Shown: piece by piece, positions 44,061-52,530 of the stretch | Numbering within the stretch: the first letter of the stretch is position 1 | Layout of the letters: every line of letters starts with the position of its first letter | Source: Myxococcales bacterium | GTDB lineage: Bacteria; Myxococcota_A; UBA9160; UBA4427 | Length of the DNA: 60,823 nt | Reading direction: 5' to 3' | NCBI GenBank assembly: GCA_012960035.1 | Contig: DUBZ01000125.1 | Span: 2,507-63,329, forward strand | Translations under genes and position numbers: made by a program | The notes under the pieces: model-generated | What the model saw: the letters and a program-made list of their open reading frames with translations, nothing else | Told to the model about the DNA's origin: nothing | The model's database searches: none

Positions 44061-45482
44061 ATGTCGGAAGCTCATTACGAACGGCTGTCGGCGATGGATA
44101 CTTCGTTTCTCGTGCTCGAGAAGCCGTCGAGTCCACTGCAAGTTTCGGCGACGCTGATCTATAAAATCGGCCCGATGCGCACAAAGGGTGGCGGCGTCGA
44201 CTTCGCGGCATACAAAGCGGCAACAGAAGCCGTGTTGCACAAAATCCCGCGATACCGCCAAAAGCTTGCCTGGATCCCATTGGTCGAGCACCCGGTGTGG
44301 ATCGACGACGAAGACTTCCACCTCGACTACCACATCCGTCATACGAGCATGCCCAAACCGGGAACCCTCGATCAGCTCAAGCAGCTTTCGGCGCGCATCA
44401 TGGCCCAACCGCTCGACAAGTCGAAGCCGCTCTGGGAAGCGTGGGTGGTTGAAGGGCTCGAAGGCGATTGTTTTGCCGTGATCAGCAAGATTCACCATTG
44501 CATGATCGACGGGATGGCGGGACAGGACCTCGCGCAGATCCTGCATTCGAATTCTCCCGACGACCGAACGCCCGCCGCACCCAAGCCCTTCATGCCGCGC
44601 CCGTCGCCCAGCAACGCTGACTTACTCCGCGACGAAGTTTCGCGATATCTCTCGATCCCCGGTCGTGCGTTGCGGGGCTTGCGCGAAGCGAATCAAGAGT
44701 TCAACGAAATTCGCGATCAGGTGACGACTCGCGTCCGTTCCGTCATGGACATGGTGCAGGGTATGAGGGACGCACCGAGCAAAACCCCACTCAATGAACC
44801 CATTGGCCCGCATCGTCGTTTTGACTGGCGCGACATGCCCCTCCAAGACGTAAAAGCATTGCGCAAAGCCATTGGATGCACGATCAACGACTTGGTGTTG
44901 GCCATCGTGACCGGCGCCGTTCGGCAGTTTCTGATCGGTCGTGGGCACCCTCTTCACGGGCTCGACTTTCGCATCGCGGCGCCCGTGAGTATTCGAAGTG
45001 ATGAAGACGGCAACATGGGGAACCGTGTGTCCCAGTGGTTTGTGCGCGCACCCGTGGAAGAGATGGACCCTCTTGAGCGGGTCGAGAAGATTCGGGTCGT
45101 GACCGAAGAGCTGAAGGCGTCGAACCAAGCACTCGACGCCGACCTCATCATGGCGGTGGCAGAATGGACGCCCACCATCTTGATGACGCTGGCAAGTCGT
45201 TCGGCGTCAGGCGCGCCGCCGTACAACATGATGGTCACCAACGTGCCCGGGCCGCAATTTCCACTCTACTTGTTGGGCGCGCGGCTTCTCTCCCTCTATT
45301 CACAAGTTCCCATCGCCGACTCGACCGCTTTGGGTGTTGCACTCGTGAGCTATGACGGCACTCTTTGTTGGGGGTTCAACGCCGACTATGAATTGGTGCC
45401 GGACCTCGACACGTTTGCAGACTTGATCGTGGCTTCCTTTTACGAACTCGCCGAAGCGGTGGGCGTGACCGTTTCAGCATAG
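44061..45482 (+). CDS. Wax ester synthase / diacylglycerol acyltransferase, second copy
   Basis: 473 residues. HHCMIDG at 145-151 is the catalytic HHxxxDG. PLWEAWVVEGL near 123, NDLVLAIVTGAVRQFL near 280 and VTNVPGPQFPLYLLGARLL near 392 are further family signatures. It makes wax esters or triacylglycerol from acyl-CoA. Only 59 bp of pyrimidine-rich sequence separates it from plsB, and 47 bp lie before the HAD-PlsC gene. Compared with the 22.9-kb copy, the motif positions match but the sequence is well diverged. Confidence 0.88.
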   Translation: MSEAHYERLSAMDTSFLVLEKPSSPLQVSATLIYKIGPMRTKGGGVDFAAYKAATEAVLHKIPRYRQKLAWIPLVEHPVWIDDEDFHLDYHIRHTSMPKPGTLDQLKQLSARIMAQPLDKSKPLWEAWVVEGLEGDCFAVISKIHHCMIDGMAGQDLAQILHSNSPDDRTPAAPKPFMPRPSPSNADLLRDEVSRYLSIPGRALRGLREANQEFNEIRDQVTTRVRSVMDMVQGMRDAPSKTPLNEPIGPHRRFDWRDMPLQDVKALRKAIGCTINDLVLAIVTGAVRQFLIGRGHPLHGLDFRIAAPVSIRSDEDGNMGNRVSQWFVRAPVEEMDPLERVEKIRVVTEELKASNQALDADLIMAVAEWTPTILMTLASRSASGAPPYNMMVTNVPGPQFPLYLLGARLLSLYSQVPIADSTALGVALVSYDGTLCWGFNADYELVPDLDTFADLIVASFYELAEAVGVTVSA

Positions 45483-45529
45483 AAGGCTCACAAGCCGGAC
45501 ACAGAATTGACCCCCCAGGAGTATCTGAA

Positions 45530-46954
45530 ATGGCATCGCGTAGAGAACTCACCCGGCTGATCGACCGCGGGCCGAGCGGCCCGAAGATCGGCGCATTTTT
45601 CGATGTGGACCGCACACTTCTTGCGGGCTTCTCGGCGATGGCATTTATGCGCGACAAGTTTTCCACCGAAGGCATCGACATCGGCAAGACCATTACGTCG
45701 CTTGGTGGCGCCTTTCGATTTGGAATGAATCAATCGAGTTTCCCAACGTTTCTCGAAGAATCGTCGGGAGACTTGGTCGGGTTGACTGAAGAAGAACTCT
45801 CGGCGGTTGGCGAACGAGTCTTCAACCAGCGACTGGTCACCGACATTTATCCCGAGAGCCGTGCACTCGTTGAGGCCCATCAGAAACGCGGTCACACGGT
45901 TGCGATCATTTCGTCGGCGACCCACTTCCAGATCGATGATCTCGCCCGGGAGCTAGGAATCGAACACGTTCTGTGTACAGAACTAGAATTCGTAAACGGC
46001 AAGTTCACCGGCAACGTGGTTCGCCCGGCGTGCTTTCGCGAAGGCAAGGCCAAGGCAGGTCGCGATCTCGCCGAAGAGTTCGACCTCGATTTGCACCAGA
46101 GCTACTTCTACACCGACAGCCGCGACGATTTGCCGCTCCTCGACATTGTCGGCAACCCGCGGCTCGTGAACCCGGACAGCGAGCTTTCGCAGATCGGCAG
46201 TCGCAATGGCTGGCCCGTGTATCGCTTCCGAAGTCGAGGCCGCCCGAGTTGGCGCGAAGTCGCAGGGCTTGCCGCGTCGATGACCGCGCTTGGGCCGGCG
46301 GCCATGATCGGCATTCCGGCGGCGATCGCGAGCGGAAACCTGCGGCGAGGCATGGACATGATGATGTCGACTTACGCCGATCTTTCGAACGCACTGACGG
46401 GCGTCGAGGTTCAGGTCGAAGGCGAAGCCCATCTTTGGTCTCATCGTCCCGCGGTCTTCATCTTTAATCATCAGAGTGGTCTCGACGCGCTACTCATGGC
46501 GCGGCTCCTGAGACGAGACGTGGTCGGTGTTGCCAAACAAGAGCTCAAGGACACGCCAATTCTCGGCCAAATGATGCAGTTGGCGGGCACTGTTTTTGTG
46601 GAGCGGGGTGACAAGGAAAAGGCCGTAGAGTCTCTCCGGAGTGCGGAAGACGCTGTGCGTCAGGGGCTATCGATCGTTATCGCGCCGGAGGGGACACGCA
46701 GCGCGACCAAGCGCTTGGGCCCCTTCAAGAAGGGTGCGTTTCGCATGGCGATGGCGACTGGCGTGCCGATTGTCCCGGTTGTGTTGAAGAACGCGCTCGA
46801 TGCGCTGCCTCGCCACGGTGTTGTGGTGCGAGCCGCGACGGTGGAAGTGGTCGTAATGCCTCCGATTCCGACTGACGACTGGACCCTCGAAAATCTGAAC
46901 GACCGTATCGCCGAAATCCATGCGCGATACCGGAAGATCCTGTCCGACGATTAG
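45530..46954 (+). CDS. HAD-phosphatase / 1-acylglycerol-3-phosphate acyltransferase fusion
   Basis: 474 residues with two enzymes in one chain. Residues about 18-235 are an HAD-IB hydrolase: FFDVDRTLL with D25 and D27, SSAT (128-131) and the acidic TDSRDDLPLLD near 195-205. Residues about 285-470 are a PlsC acyltransferase: FNHQSGLD with H314 and D319, AKQELKDTP near 335, PEGTRS with E387, and VPIVPVVL near 408. Together they could acylate lysophosphatidate and dephosphorylate a product, feeding diacylglycerol to the neighbouring DGAT. Fusions of this kind sit beside PlsB and WS/DGAT in mycobacteria. ATG 45530 follows CCAGGAG. Confidence 0.88.
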   Translation: MASRRELTRLIDRGPSGPKIGAFFDVDRTLLAGFSAMAFMRDKFSTEGIDIGKTITSLGGAFRFGMNQSSFPTFLEESSGDLVGLTEEELSAVGERVFNQRLVTDIYPESRALVEAHQKRGHTVAIISSATHFQIDDLARELGIEHVLCTELEFVNGKFTGNVVRPACFREGKAKAGRDLAEEFDLDLHQSYFYTDSRDDLPLLDIVGNPRLVNPDSELSQIGSRNGWPVYRFRSRGRPSWREVAGLAASMTALGPAAMIGIPAAIASGNLRRGMDMMMSTYADLSNALTGVEVQVEGEAHLWSHRPAVFIFNHQSGLDALLMARLLRRDVVGVAKQELKDTPILGQMMQLAGTVFVERGDKEKAVESLRSAEDAVRQGLSIVIAPEGTRSATKRLGPFKKGAFRMAMATGVPIVPVVLKNALDALPRHGVVVRAATVEVVVMPPIPTDDWTLENLNDRIAEIHARYRKILSDD

Positions 46955-47008
46955 GCGCCCGAACCAAGGAAGTGGCTCCGGTGGGTCCATCGACATCGTC
47001 ATGAACGA

Positions 47009-47023
47009 CGACTCTCGCAGTCG
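47009..47023 (+). terminator. Weak hairpin after the lipid operon
   Basis: CGACT, five-base loop, AGTCG, then CCCAATTTAA, in the 75-bp gap between the convergent HAD-PlsC and ackA genes. Short stem and poor U-run. Confidence 0.25.
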
Positions 47024-47029
47024 CCCAAT

Positions 47030-48202
47030 TTAACTGGGGTCGACGTGCGCGCGGGCTTCCTTCGCAATTGCCAGTTCTTCGTTGGAAGCGATGACGTAGA
47101 CCGCGACGCGCGACGTCGCCGTCGTAATCGTGCCTTCGGACCCGACGCAGTCCGCGTTCGCCGTAGCGTCAAGTTCGATTCCGAGCCCCTCAAGCCCTTC
47201 GAGGATTCTCGAACGAAGCGCCGGGCTGTTTTCTCCGGCACCTCCAGTCAGCACGATCGCATCGGCGCCACCAAGCGTTACGAGGTGCGCGCCGATGTAT
47301 TTGCGCACGCGATGAGCAAAGACGGAAAGGGCGAGTTCGGCGCGTTCGCTTCCCGCGCCCGCCTTCTCGAGTAACTCGCGGATGTCTCCGCTGATGCCCG
47401 AAAGCCCGAGTAAGCCGCTTTCGTTCAACATCACATCTTCGACCGCTTGTGCGCTCATGCCTTGCGTGCGGGCCAGAAGCCCAACGATGCCCGGGTCGAT
47501 GTCTCCAGAACGCGTGGCCATGACCAACCCTTCCAGTGGCGTCATTCCCATCGAAGTGTCGATCGAACGACCGTCGCGCACGGCAGCCGTTGAACACCCG
47601 GCACCGAGGTGGCAGGTAATGATGCGACTCGAACTGGCAACGCGTCCAAGTCGCTCAATGGCGCGAGCGGAAACGCTGCGGTGGGAACTGCCGTGGAAGC
47701 CGTAACGGCGAACGCCGAACTCTGTGTAGTAGTGGTAGGGCAGCGCGTAGGTAAAAGCGGCATCGGGCAGGGTCTGATGAAACGCGGTGTCGAATACCGC
47801 AACGTGTCGCGCCTTGGGGAAGCGTTTTCGAGCGGCGCGAATTCCAATGAGACACAGCGGATTGTGGAGAGGTGCTAAGGGGACGAGGTCTTCGATGGCG
47901 CGCTCTGTGTCGTCGTCGATCAACGTCGCTTCACAAAATTTTTCTCCACCGTGGACGACGCGATGCCCAACGCAGTCGATGTCGGCGGCGCCCGCGATGT
48001 CATCGCAAACAGCGTCAAACGCGGCGGCGTGGTCCGCACCCGCCAACACTCTCGAAGAGACGCGAGTGCCAAGCGTGGCGTTCAAACGCGCGTCCGCGGT
48101 ACCGATCGCGTCGACGCTGGCCTTCGCGATGAGCTCATGCTCATTCCCAAACAGGGAACACTTGAGTGACGAACTCCCGCTATTGACGACAAGGGTTTTC
48201 AC
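47030..48202 (-). CDS. ackA: Acetate kinase
   Basis: 390 residues. ASKHA-fold kinase with LVVNSGSSSLKCSLF (4-18), GHRVVHGGE near 79-87, FDTAFHQTLP near 137-146, GFHGSSHR near 168-175, CHLGAGCS near 196-203 and the GGAGENSP near 319-326. Interconverts acetate and acetyl phosphate. Start is GTG 48202, overlapping the aminotransferase TGA as GTGA. There is no phosphotransacetylase next to it. A class III aminotransferase coupled to acetate kinase would make sense if acetyl phosphate comes from an amine catabolic route. Confidence 0.93.
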   Translation of the reverse strand: MKTLVVNSGSSSLKCSLFGNEHELIAKASVDAIGTADARLNATLGTRVSSRVLAGADHAAAFDAVCDDIAGAADIDCVGHRVVHGGEKFCEATLIDDDTERAIEDLVPLAPLHNPLCLIGIRAARKRFPKARHVAVFDTAFHQTLPDAAFTYALPYHYYTEFGVRRYGFHGSSHRSVSARAIERLGRVASSSRIITCHLGAGCSTAAVRDGRSIDTSMGMTPLEGLVMATRSGDIDPGIVGLLARTQGMSAQAVEDVMLNESGLLGLSGISGDIRELLEKAGAGSERAELALSVFAHRVRKYIGAHLVTLGGADAIVLTGGAGENSPALRSRILEGLEGLGIELDATANADCVGSEGTITTATSRVAVYVIASNEELAIAKEARAHVDPS

Positions 48203-49554
48203 GCGCGCGGGAACTGGCTTTCGATTCCGGCTACGAGTGTGTCGACCAAGAGAGCTGCTTCGTCATCCGAGATCACGTAGGGCGGCGCCACGATCACAAT
48301 GTTGGCCTGGCCGGGAGTCACGGGCGTTGTACGTCCAATAATGACACCAAGCTCGCCGCACTTCCGCACGATTCCGCCAACTTTTTCATTTGCCGCTGGT
48401 TTCTTGCTCTGTAAATCTGAAACCAGTTCGACACCGACGAGAAGCCCTTTGCCGCGTACCTCGCCGACGTTGGGATGACCCGCGAGTTGTCGCTGAAGCT
48501 TCGTGAGCACAGTTTTCCCGACGACGTTCACACGTTCGACTAATTGCTCGCGCTCGACGATTTCGAGATTGCGCAGTGCAACTGCTGTCGCGACAGGGTG
48601 CCCCCCGTACGTATTCACGTGCCGGAAGTGACGACCGCTTTCGGCTTCGCCGTCGAATGCTTCGAAGACATCGCGCCGTGCCACGAGGGCGGCGATCGGC
48701 ATGTAGCCACTCGCGATTCCCTTCGCGAACGTGATGATGTCTGCTTCCACACCCCAATGCTGATGCGCAAACATTTTGCCGGTACGTCCAAAGCCCGACA
48801 CGACTTCGTCGAGAATCAACAGCACACCATATCGGGTGCAAATCTCGCGAACCTTGGGCAAGTAATCGTCCGGTGGGATCAGTACGCCACCGCCTGCGAT
48901 TACTGGTTCCATAATGAACGCTGCAACGGTTTCGGGACCTTCGTGCAAAATTGTTTCTTCAAGTCGGTCGGCGCAGTCGTTGATGCCGCGGTATGGGTCC
49001 GGGGCGTCGGTAAAGACGAAGCCTGGAAGCAGGGGTTCGTAGCCTTCGCGTCGCTCCCACTGGCCCGTCGCGCTCAGCGCGCCCATCGTGTTGCCGTGAT
49101 AGCCCCGGTGTCGCGCGATGATCTTGTAGCGACCGGGCCCGCCAATGCCGTCTTCACGTTGTGCTTGGAACTGACGCGCCATCTTGAACGCGGCTTCGTT
49201 GGCTTCCGAGCCACTGTTGGTGAAGTAGACGCGACCGGGGTAGCCGAGGAGGTCGACCAGCTTTGCAGCGAGTCGTATCGCGGGTTCATGGGTCATCGTC
49301 ATGGGCGCGTAAGAAAGCTTGGCCATTTGTTCGCGCGCGACATCGGCAAGTTCTTCTCGGCCATGGCCCACGTTGACGCACCACAAGCCCGAGGTGCCGT
49401 CGAGCCAGCGGTTGCCGTCGGCGTCGTAAATGAAGCATCCCTCACCGCGTTCGATAAAGCGGGGCGGCGTGACCTCGATGTTTCGATGTTGGGTCAGCGG
49501 GTGCCAAAGGCACTCGGCGTCGAGGGCTTTGAGTTCGCTGATGGAATTGCTCAT
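48199..49554 (-). CDS. Class III PLP aminotransferase, taurine/omega-amine:pyruvate-like
   Basis: 451 residues. Fold-type I class III: TNSGSEANEAAFKMARQ near 112-128, RGYHGNTMGALSATG near 150-164, Asp249 in LILDEVVSGFGRTG and the PLP Lys278 in ITFAKGIASGY. The N-terminal WHPLTQH and the order of motifs resemble taurine- and beta-alanine:pyruvate aminotransferases. It would pass an amine to pyruvate, giving an aldehyde and alanine. Coupled by GTGA to ackA. Taurine use would also need sulfoacetaldehyde acetyltransferase (xsc), which is not in the window, so the substrate is open. Confidence 0.82.
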   Translation of the reverse strand: MSNSISELKALDAECLWHPLTQHRNIEVTPPRFIERGEGCFIYDADGNRWLDGTSGLWCVNVGHGREELADVAREQMAKLSYAPMTMTHEPAIRLAAKLVDLLGYPGRVYFTNSGSEANEAAFKMARQFQAQREDGIGGPGRYKIIARHRGYHGNTMGALSATGQWERREGYEPLLPGFVFTDAPDPYRGINDCADRLEETILHEGPETVAAFIMEPVIAGGGVLIPPDDYLPKVREICTRYGVLLILDEVVSGFGRTGKMFAHQHWGVEADIITFAKGIASGYMPIAALVARRDVFEAFDGEAESGRHFRHVNTYGGHPVATAVALRNLEIVEREQLVERVNVVGKTVLTKLQRQLAGHPNVGEVRGKGLLVGVELVSDLQSKKPAANEKVGGIVRKCGELGVIIGRTTPVTPGQANIVIVAPPYVISDDEAALLVDTLVAGIESQFPRA

Positions 49555-49940
49555 GGATTTCTCCTGGAACGAAACCCGCCCGGGGCTTGGCCAGGGCAGA
49601 ACGCGAGTTTAAACATTTTGCGACCTCGCGAAACAGAAATCTAGGAGATCTGTCCGCTCTCGCGAAGCGTGACGAAAGTAAGACAATTTGCAGGCGCAAA
49701 GGTCGATTGGACCCTCCCCGTTGCCGAAATACTGCGTCTTGGTTCCGGAAGAGATTCTAAATTGATTGGGGTATCGTCGCGCCTGCCAAAAGAACCAGAC
49801 CCGGCCAGGCGCGCCCGTCGGCCGAATCGAAGCTTAGGACCGGCAGTACCAAGCGCTCCCTCGATGGTGGCGCACGCCCAAGACGAGACACTTTCTTCGG
49901 ACACCAGACCGTCCGGACCGCACAAGGAGCAACAAAGATC
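49555..49940 (+). other. Intergenic region between divergent aminotransferase and ABM genes
   Basis: 386 bp with no credible coding frame. The only structure I find is a perfect inverted repeat TTTGC-AGGC-GCAAA at 49687-49700, a possible operator. Promoters for both flanking genes should lie here, but no strong -35/-10 pair stands out. Confidence 0.4.
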
Positions 49941-50222
49941 ATGCCCAGCGTAATTGCAAACCTGAAAATCAAAGAAGACAAGATCGAAGAAGCCAAGGTT
50001 GCATTGAAGCAACTCAGCGAAGAAACCCTCGCGAATGAATCTGGAACGCTTGTCTACACCGTGCATCAGCGCACCGACGATCCGGCCACGTTCGTGTTTT
50101 ACGAAAAGTACGAGAACGACGAAGCCTTCAAGATTCATGGCAAGAACCTGGCGTCCAAAGCCGCGGTTTTCGGTGGCCTCCTTGCCGGTGCTCCCGAGAT
50201 CATCATGATCGACGAAGTCTGA
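49941..50222 (+). CDS. ABM-domain (antibiotic biosynthesis monooxygenase-like) small protein
   Basis: 93 residues with the dimeric alpha-beta-barrel ABM pattern: VIANLKIKEDKIEEAKVAL at the start, ESGTLVYTVHQRTDDPATF near 33-51, FYEKYENDEAFKIHGKN near 52-68. Family members are cofactor-free quinol monooxygenases or stress-related. ATG 49941 has AAGGAG upstream. Lies 88 bp before a MaoC-type hydratase gene. Confidence 0.8.
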   Translation: MPSVIANLKIKEDKIEEAKVALKQLSEETLANESGTLVYTVHQRTDDPATFVFYEKYENDEAFKIHGKNLASKAAVFGGLLAGAPEIIMIDEV

Positions 50223-50310
50223 GCAGTCGGTCGACGCAACACCAAACGCAGAACACAATCATTGATCAAGGCGGCGCGATGAGCCGCATCTCATGGGAGT
50301 ACAGAACGTC

Positions 50311-50793
50311 ATGTCCGAAAACGCGCAGAACGCATTCAATCTTTTCAAGGCAGTCGAAGGCAAAGAAGAAGCCACCGGTGAGTGGTTTGAAGTCACCCAA
50401 GAAATCGTGAATCAGTTTGCTGACGTCACCCTCGACCATCAGTTCATTCACATCGACCCCGAGCGTGCAAAGCAGACTCCCTTTGGCGGTCCCATTGCGC
50501 ACGGCTTCTTGACCCTTTCGATGCTGACGCATCTTGGCGCTTCGGCGAACGCCGAAAACCCGGACCCCAAGCGTCATGAAGGTTTGATGATGGGCGTCAA
50601 CTACGGCTTCGAGAAGGTTCGCTTCATCAGCCCGGTGAAGGTGGGAAGCCGCATCCGCGCGCACAAGCTTCTCTCGAAGGTTGAACTGAAGGGCAACGCC
50701 GTTCAGAGTACGCAGACGATGACGGTGGAGATCGACGGCTCGGACAAGCCCGCGTTGGTTGCGGACTGGCTCGTTCGCGCGGTGTATGCGTAG
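50311..50793 (+). CDS. MaoC-like (R)-specific enoyl-CoA hydratase
   Basis: 160 residues, single hot-dog domain. The hydratase-2 motif FADVTLDHQFIHIDPERA is visible with Asp42 and His47, followed by PFGGPIAHGFLTLSM near 57-71. It hydrates trans-2-enoyl-CoA to (R)-3-hydroxyacyl-CoA, as in PHA or beta-oxidation side routes. ATG 50311 is preferred over ATG 50293 because GGGAG precedes it and the domain starts right after. Confidence 0.85.
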   Translation: MSENAQNAFNLFKAVEGKEEATGEWFEVTQEIVNQFADVTLDHQFIHIDPERAKQTPFGGPIAHGFLTLSMLTHLGASANAENPDPKRHEGLMMGVNYGFEKVRFISPVKVGSRIRAHKLLSKVELKGNAVQSTQTMTVEIDGSDKPALVADWLVRAVYA

Positions 50794-50853
50794 CGTGGGC
50801 TCGCGAAGCTGAAGGTTCGAATCATTACACTTTGAGCAAAAGGAGCGTCGAGC

Positions 50854-51384
50854 GTGATGAGGATTCGAAGCAATACAGGCAAGATCGCCTCAGTTTTGAT
50901 CGTTGTACTGAGTTTGTTGGTCACGATTCCGGTTGCGTACGCCGGTGACGCGGACGCACTCGCGGCAACACTGTCGAGTGGTGATCGCGCCGATGCCGAC
51001 AAGGTGCGGGACGCTGGAAGAAAGCCTGCCGAAGTGGTGACGTTCCTGGGAGTGGCTTCCGGCATGACGGTGATAGATCTCATCGCGGCATCGGGCTACT
51101 ACACCGAAGTTCTCTCTGTGGCGGTTGGCGAGAAGGGCAAAGTCTATGCGCAGAACGGCGCGTTCGTTTTGAAAATGCGCGAAGGTGCCAACAAGAACGA
51201 CAACAAAGAACTTCACCGGATGACGAAGGCGCAGGCGGTGAAGTCAGTGACTGACGCGGGTTTCGAAATCGTTGCCGAAGGCGAAATGCTCCGGAATTCG
51301 GAAGACGATCGAGCCGCCTACGTTTTTGCCGAAGGAATGCGCGGAAACACCGATCGCTTCGTGTTGAAGTCACGCAAGCCCTAG
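50854..51384 (+). CDS. Exported, internally shortened methyltransferase-like protein
   Basis: 176 residues with a signal peptide (about 1-30, ending VAYA-GD). It follows the pattern of exported SAM-dependent methyltransferase-like proteins: SGDRADADKVRDAGRKPAEVVTFLGV, then GMTVIDLIAASGYYTEVLS (motif I region) and KVYAQN. It then jumps to LHRMTKAQAVKSVTDAGFEIVAEG and ends GNTDRFVLKSRKP. In relatives I recall, about 70-80 residues with the core of the Rossmann fold lie between those two parts. Motif I has LIAASG where GxGxG-like residues are expected. It may be inactive or do something else. GTG start with AAAGGAG upstream. Confidence 0.6.
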   Translation: MMRIRSNTGKIASVLIVVLSLLVTIPVAYAGDADALAATLSSGDRADADKVRDAGRKPAEVVTFLGVASGMTVIDLIAASGYYTEVLSVAVGEKGKVYAQNGAFVLKMREGANKNDNKELHRMTKAQAVKSVTDAGFEIVAEGEMLRNSEDDRAAYVFAEGMRGNTDRFVLKSRKP

Positions 51385-51492
51385 CTACCGCGAGCCTTCG
51401 CAACGCTGGCAGCGGCATTGGATCCGCGTTTGGGCGCGTGCGCCTTCTGTCGCGCAGACTCCTAGCGCGGGCTTGCGAGTTGGCGCTACTGC

Positions 51493-52494
51493 CTAGTGGT
51501 CTCGTTCGAGAGATAGCCACAAGCGCAACAGATGTCGTTTGCGTTCGGGCTCGGGCCACTCTTCGTATTGGGTGCGCGCATGCAGCACGGTGTGATTTGA
51601 AACGAGTTGCACGTCTCCAGGCTCGAGGTCCATGTCGAGGTAGATGCCAGGCGTGAGCGCGATCTCCTCGTAAACTTCTAGAAGCTCGAGTTCCAACTCA
51701 GTGTGGGGTGGGACGTCTTCGTGACGCTGGGCAGAGCGAAAGTAGTCACCGTGGTAAAAGGTGCGCAGGCGTCCATCGGCGTAGCGGGCTGGCGGGATCG
51801 GGAAGTGCCGAAACGGGTCGCCCGGTTTTGAGTCTCGAATGTCCAGCACCATGGGTTCGAACAGACGTGCGGCAAGATCGGGGCGCGACGTCACAAGTTC
51901 GTTGAACACCGTGACGCTACTCGCGATGCGGCTTTGACCGCCGTGCTTCGCTTGGTTCTTGCAGAGCAGTCCCACGACATCCGCTGCGTCGCAGTGATAG
52001 GCGATATGGGCAGCGGTTTGATACAGGCGCACGAACTCGTCGCTGCTTTGCGCGCCGGTATCGCGCACGTGTCCGAGCAGGTCTCCAGCCGGGTTTTGTC
52101 CGCCGGGTTGTCCGAGGTGGAGGCCGAAGCTCCAGAAGAACACTTCGCTGTAGGCGTCCGGCCAGTCCTTTACTGGGAGTCCGGTGACAAGCGCGAAGCC
52201 GCGCCCAGTGTCGAGGGTTTGGCGCAGCGAATCGATCGTTGCGCCCAAGCCCGGAAGCGGGAAGTCCTGCCGCAGCAGCTCACCGGTGGGCTTGTCCGTC
52301 GCAAGTGCCGTGTCGATGGCATTTTCGATTTCGCGAATTGCGTCCGATGAAAGCGCTACGCGCCACGAAAGATCACCCTCCATGACATCGCCACGCCAAG
52401 CGGCCTCGCACTCGACTGGCTTTTCGGGAACCGCGTCATGGGGCCGGCCGAAATAGTACCCAGACTGTTCTTGAAACGAGCGGTAGTTGGACAT
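51493..52494 (-). CDS. TauD/TfdA-type Fe(II)/2-oxoglutarate dioxygenase
   Basis: 333 residues. Facial triad: H167 and D169 in AYHCDAAD, and distal His305 in NHTVLHART; the following RHLLRLWLSL holds a likely 2-oxoglutarate-binding Arg. It should hydroxylate an unactivated carbon using O2 and 2-oxoglutarate. The name TauD reflects fold only; no substrate can be read. ATG 52494 has GGAAGA upstream. Last gene of a minus-strand run that includes thioesterase and P450, suggesting oxidative tailoring or degradation of one compound class. Confidence 0.82.
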   Translation of the reverse strand: MSNYRSFQEQSGYYFGRPHDAVPEKPVECEAAWRGDVMEGDLSWRVALSSDAIREIENAIDTALATDKPTGELLRQDFPLPGLGATIDSLRQTLDTGRGFALVTGLPVKDWPDAYSEVFFWSFGLHLGQPGGQNPAGDLLGHVRDTGAQSSDEFVRLYQTAAHIAYHCDAADVVGLLCKNQAKHGGQSRIASSVTVFNELVTSRPDLAARLFEPMVLDIRDSKPGDPFRHFPIPPARYADGRLRTFYHGDYFRSAQRHEDVPPHTELELELLEVYEEIALTPGIYLDMDLEPGDVQLVSNHTVLHARTQYEEWPEPERKRHLLRLWLSLERDH

Positions 52495-52530
52495 GAGGTC
52501 TTCCGATTCTACGCGGGCTTACCCTTCGCG

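Noticed and set aside
50814..50823. GGTTCGAATC, resembling a tRNA T-loop
   Set aside because: No acceptor, D or anticodon stems can be built around it; it is spacer between the MaoC and methyltransferase-like genes.
51493..52494. Calling the dioxygenase taurine dioxygenase and linking it to the taurine-like aminotransferase
   Set aside because: Only the fold motifs match; no sulfonate transport genes are present and the two genes are in different operons.
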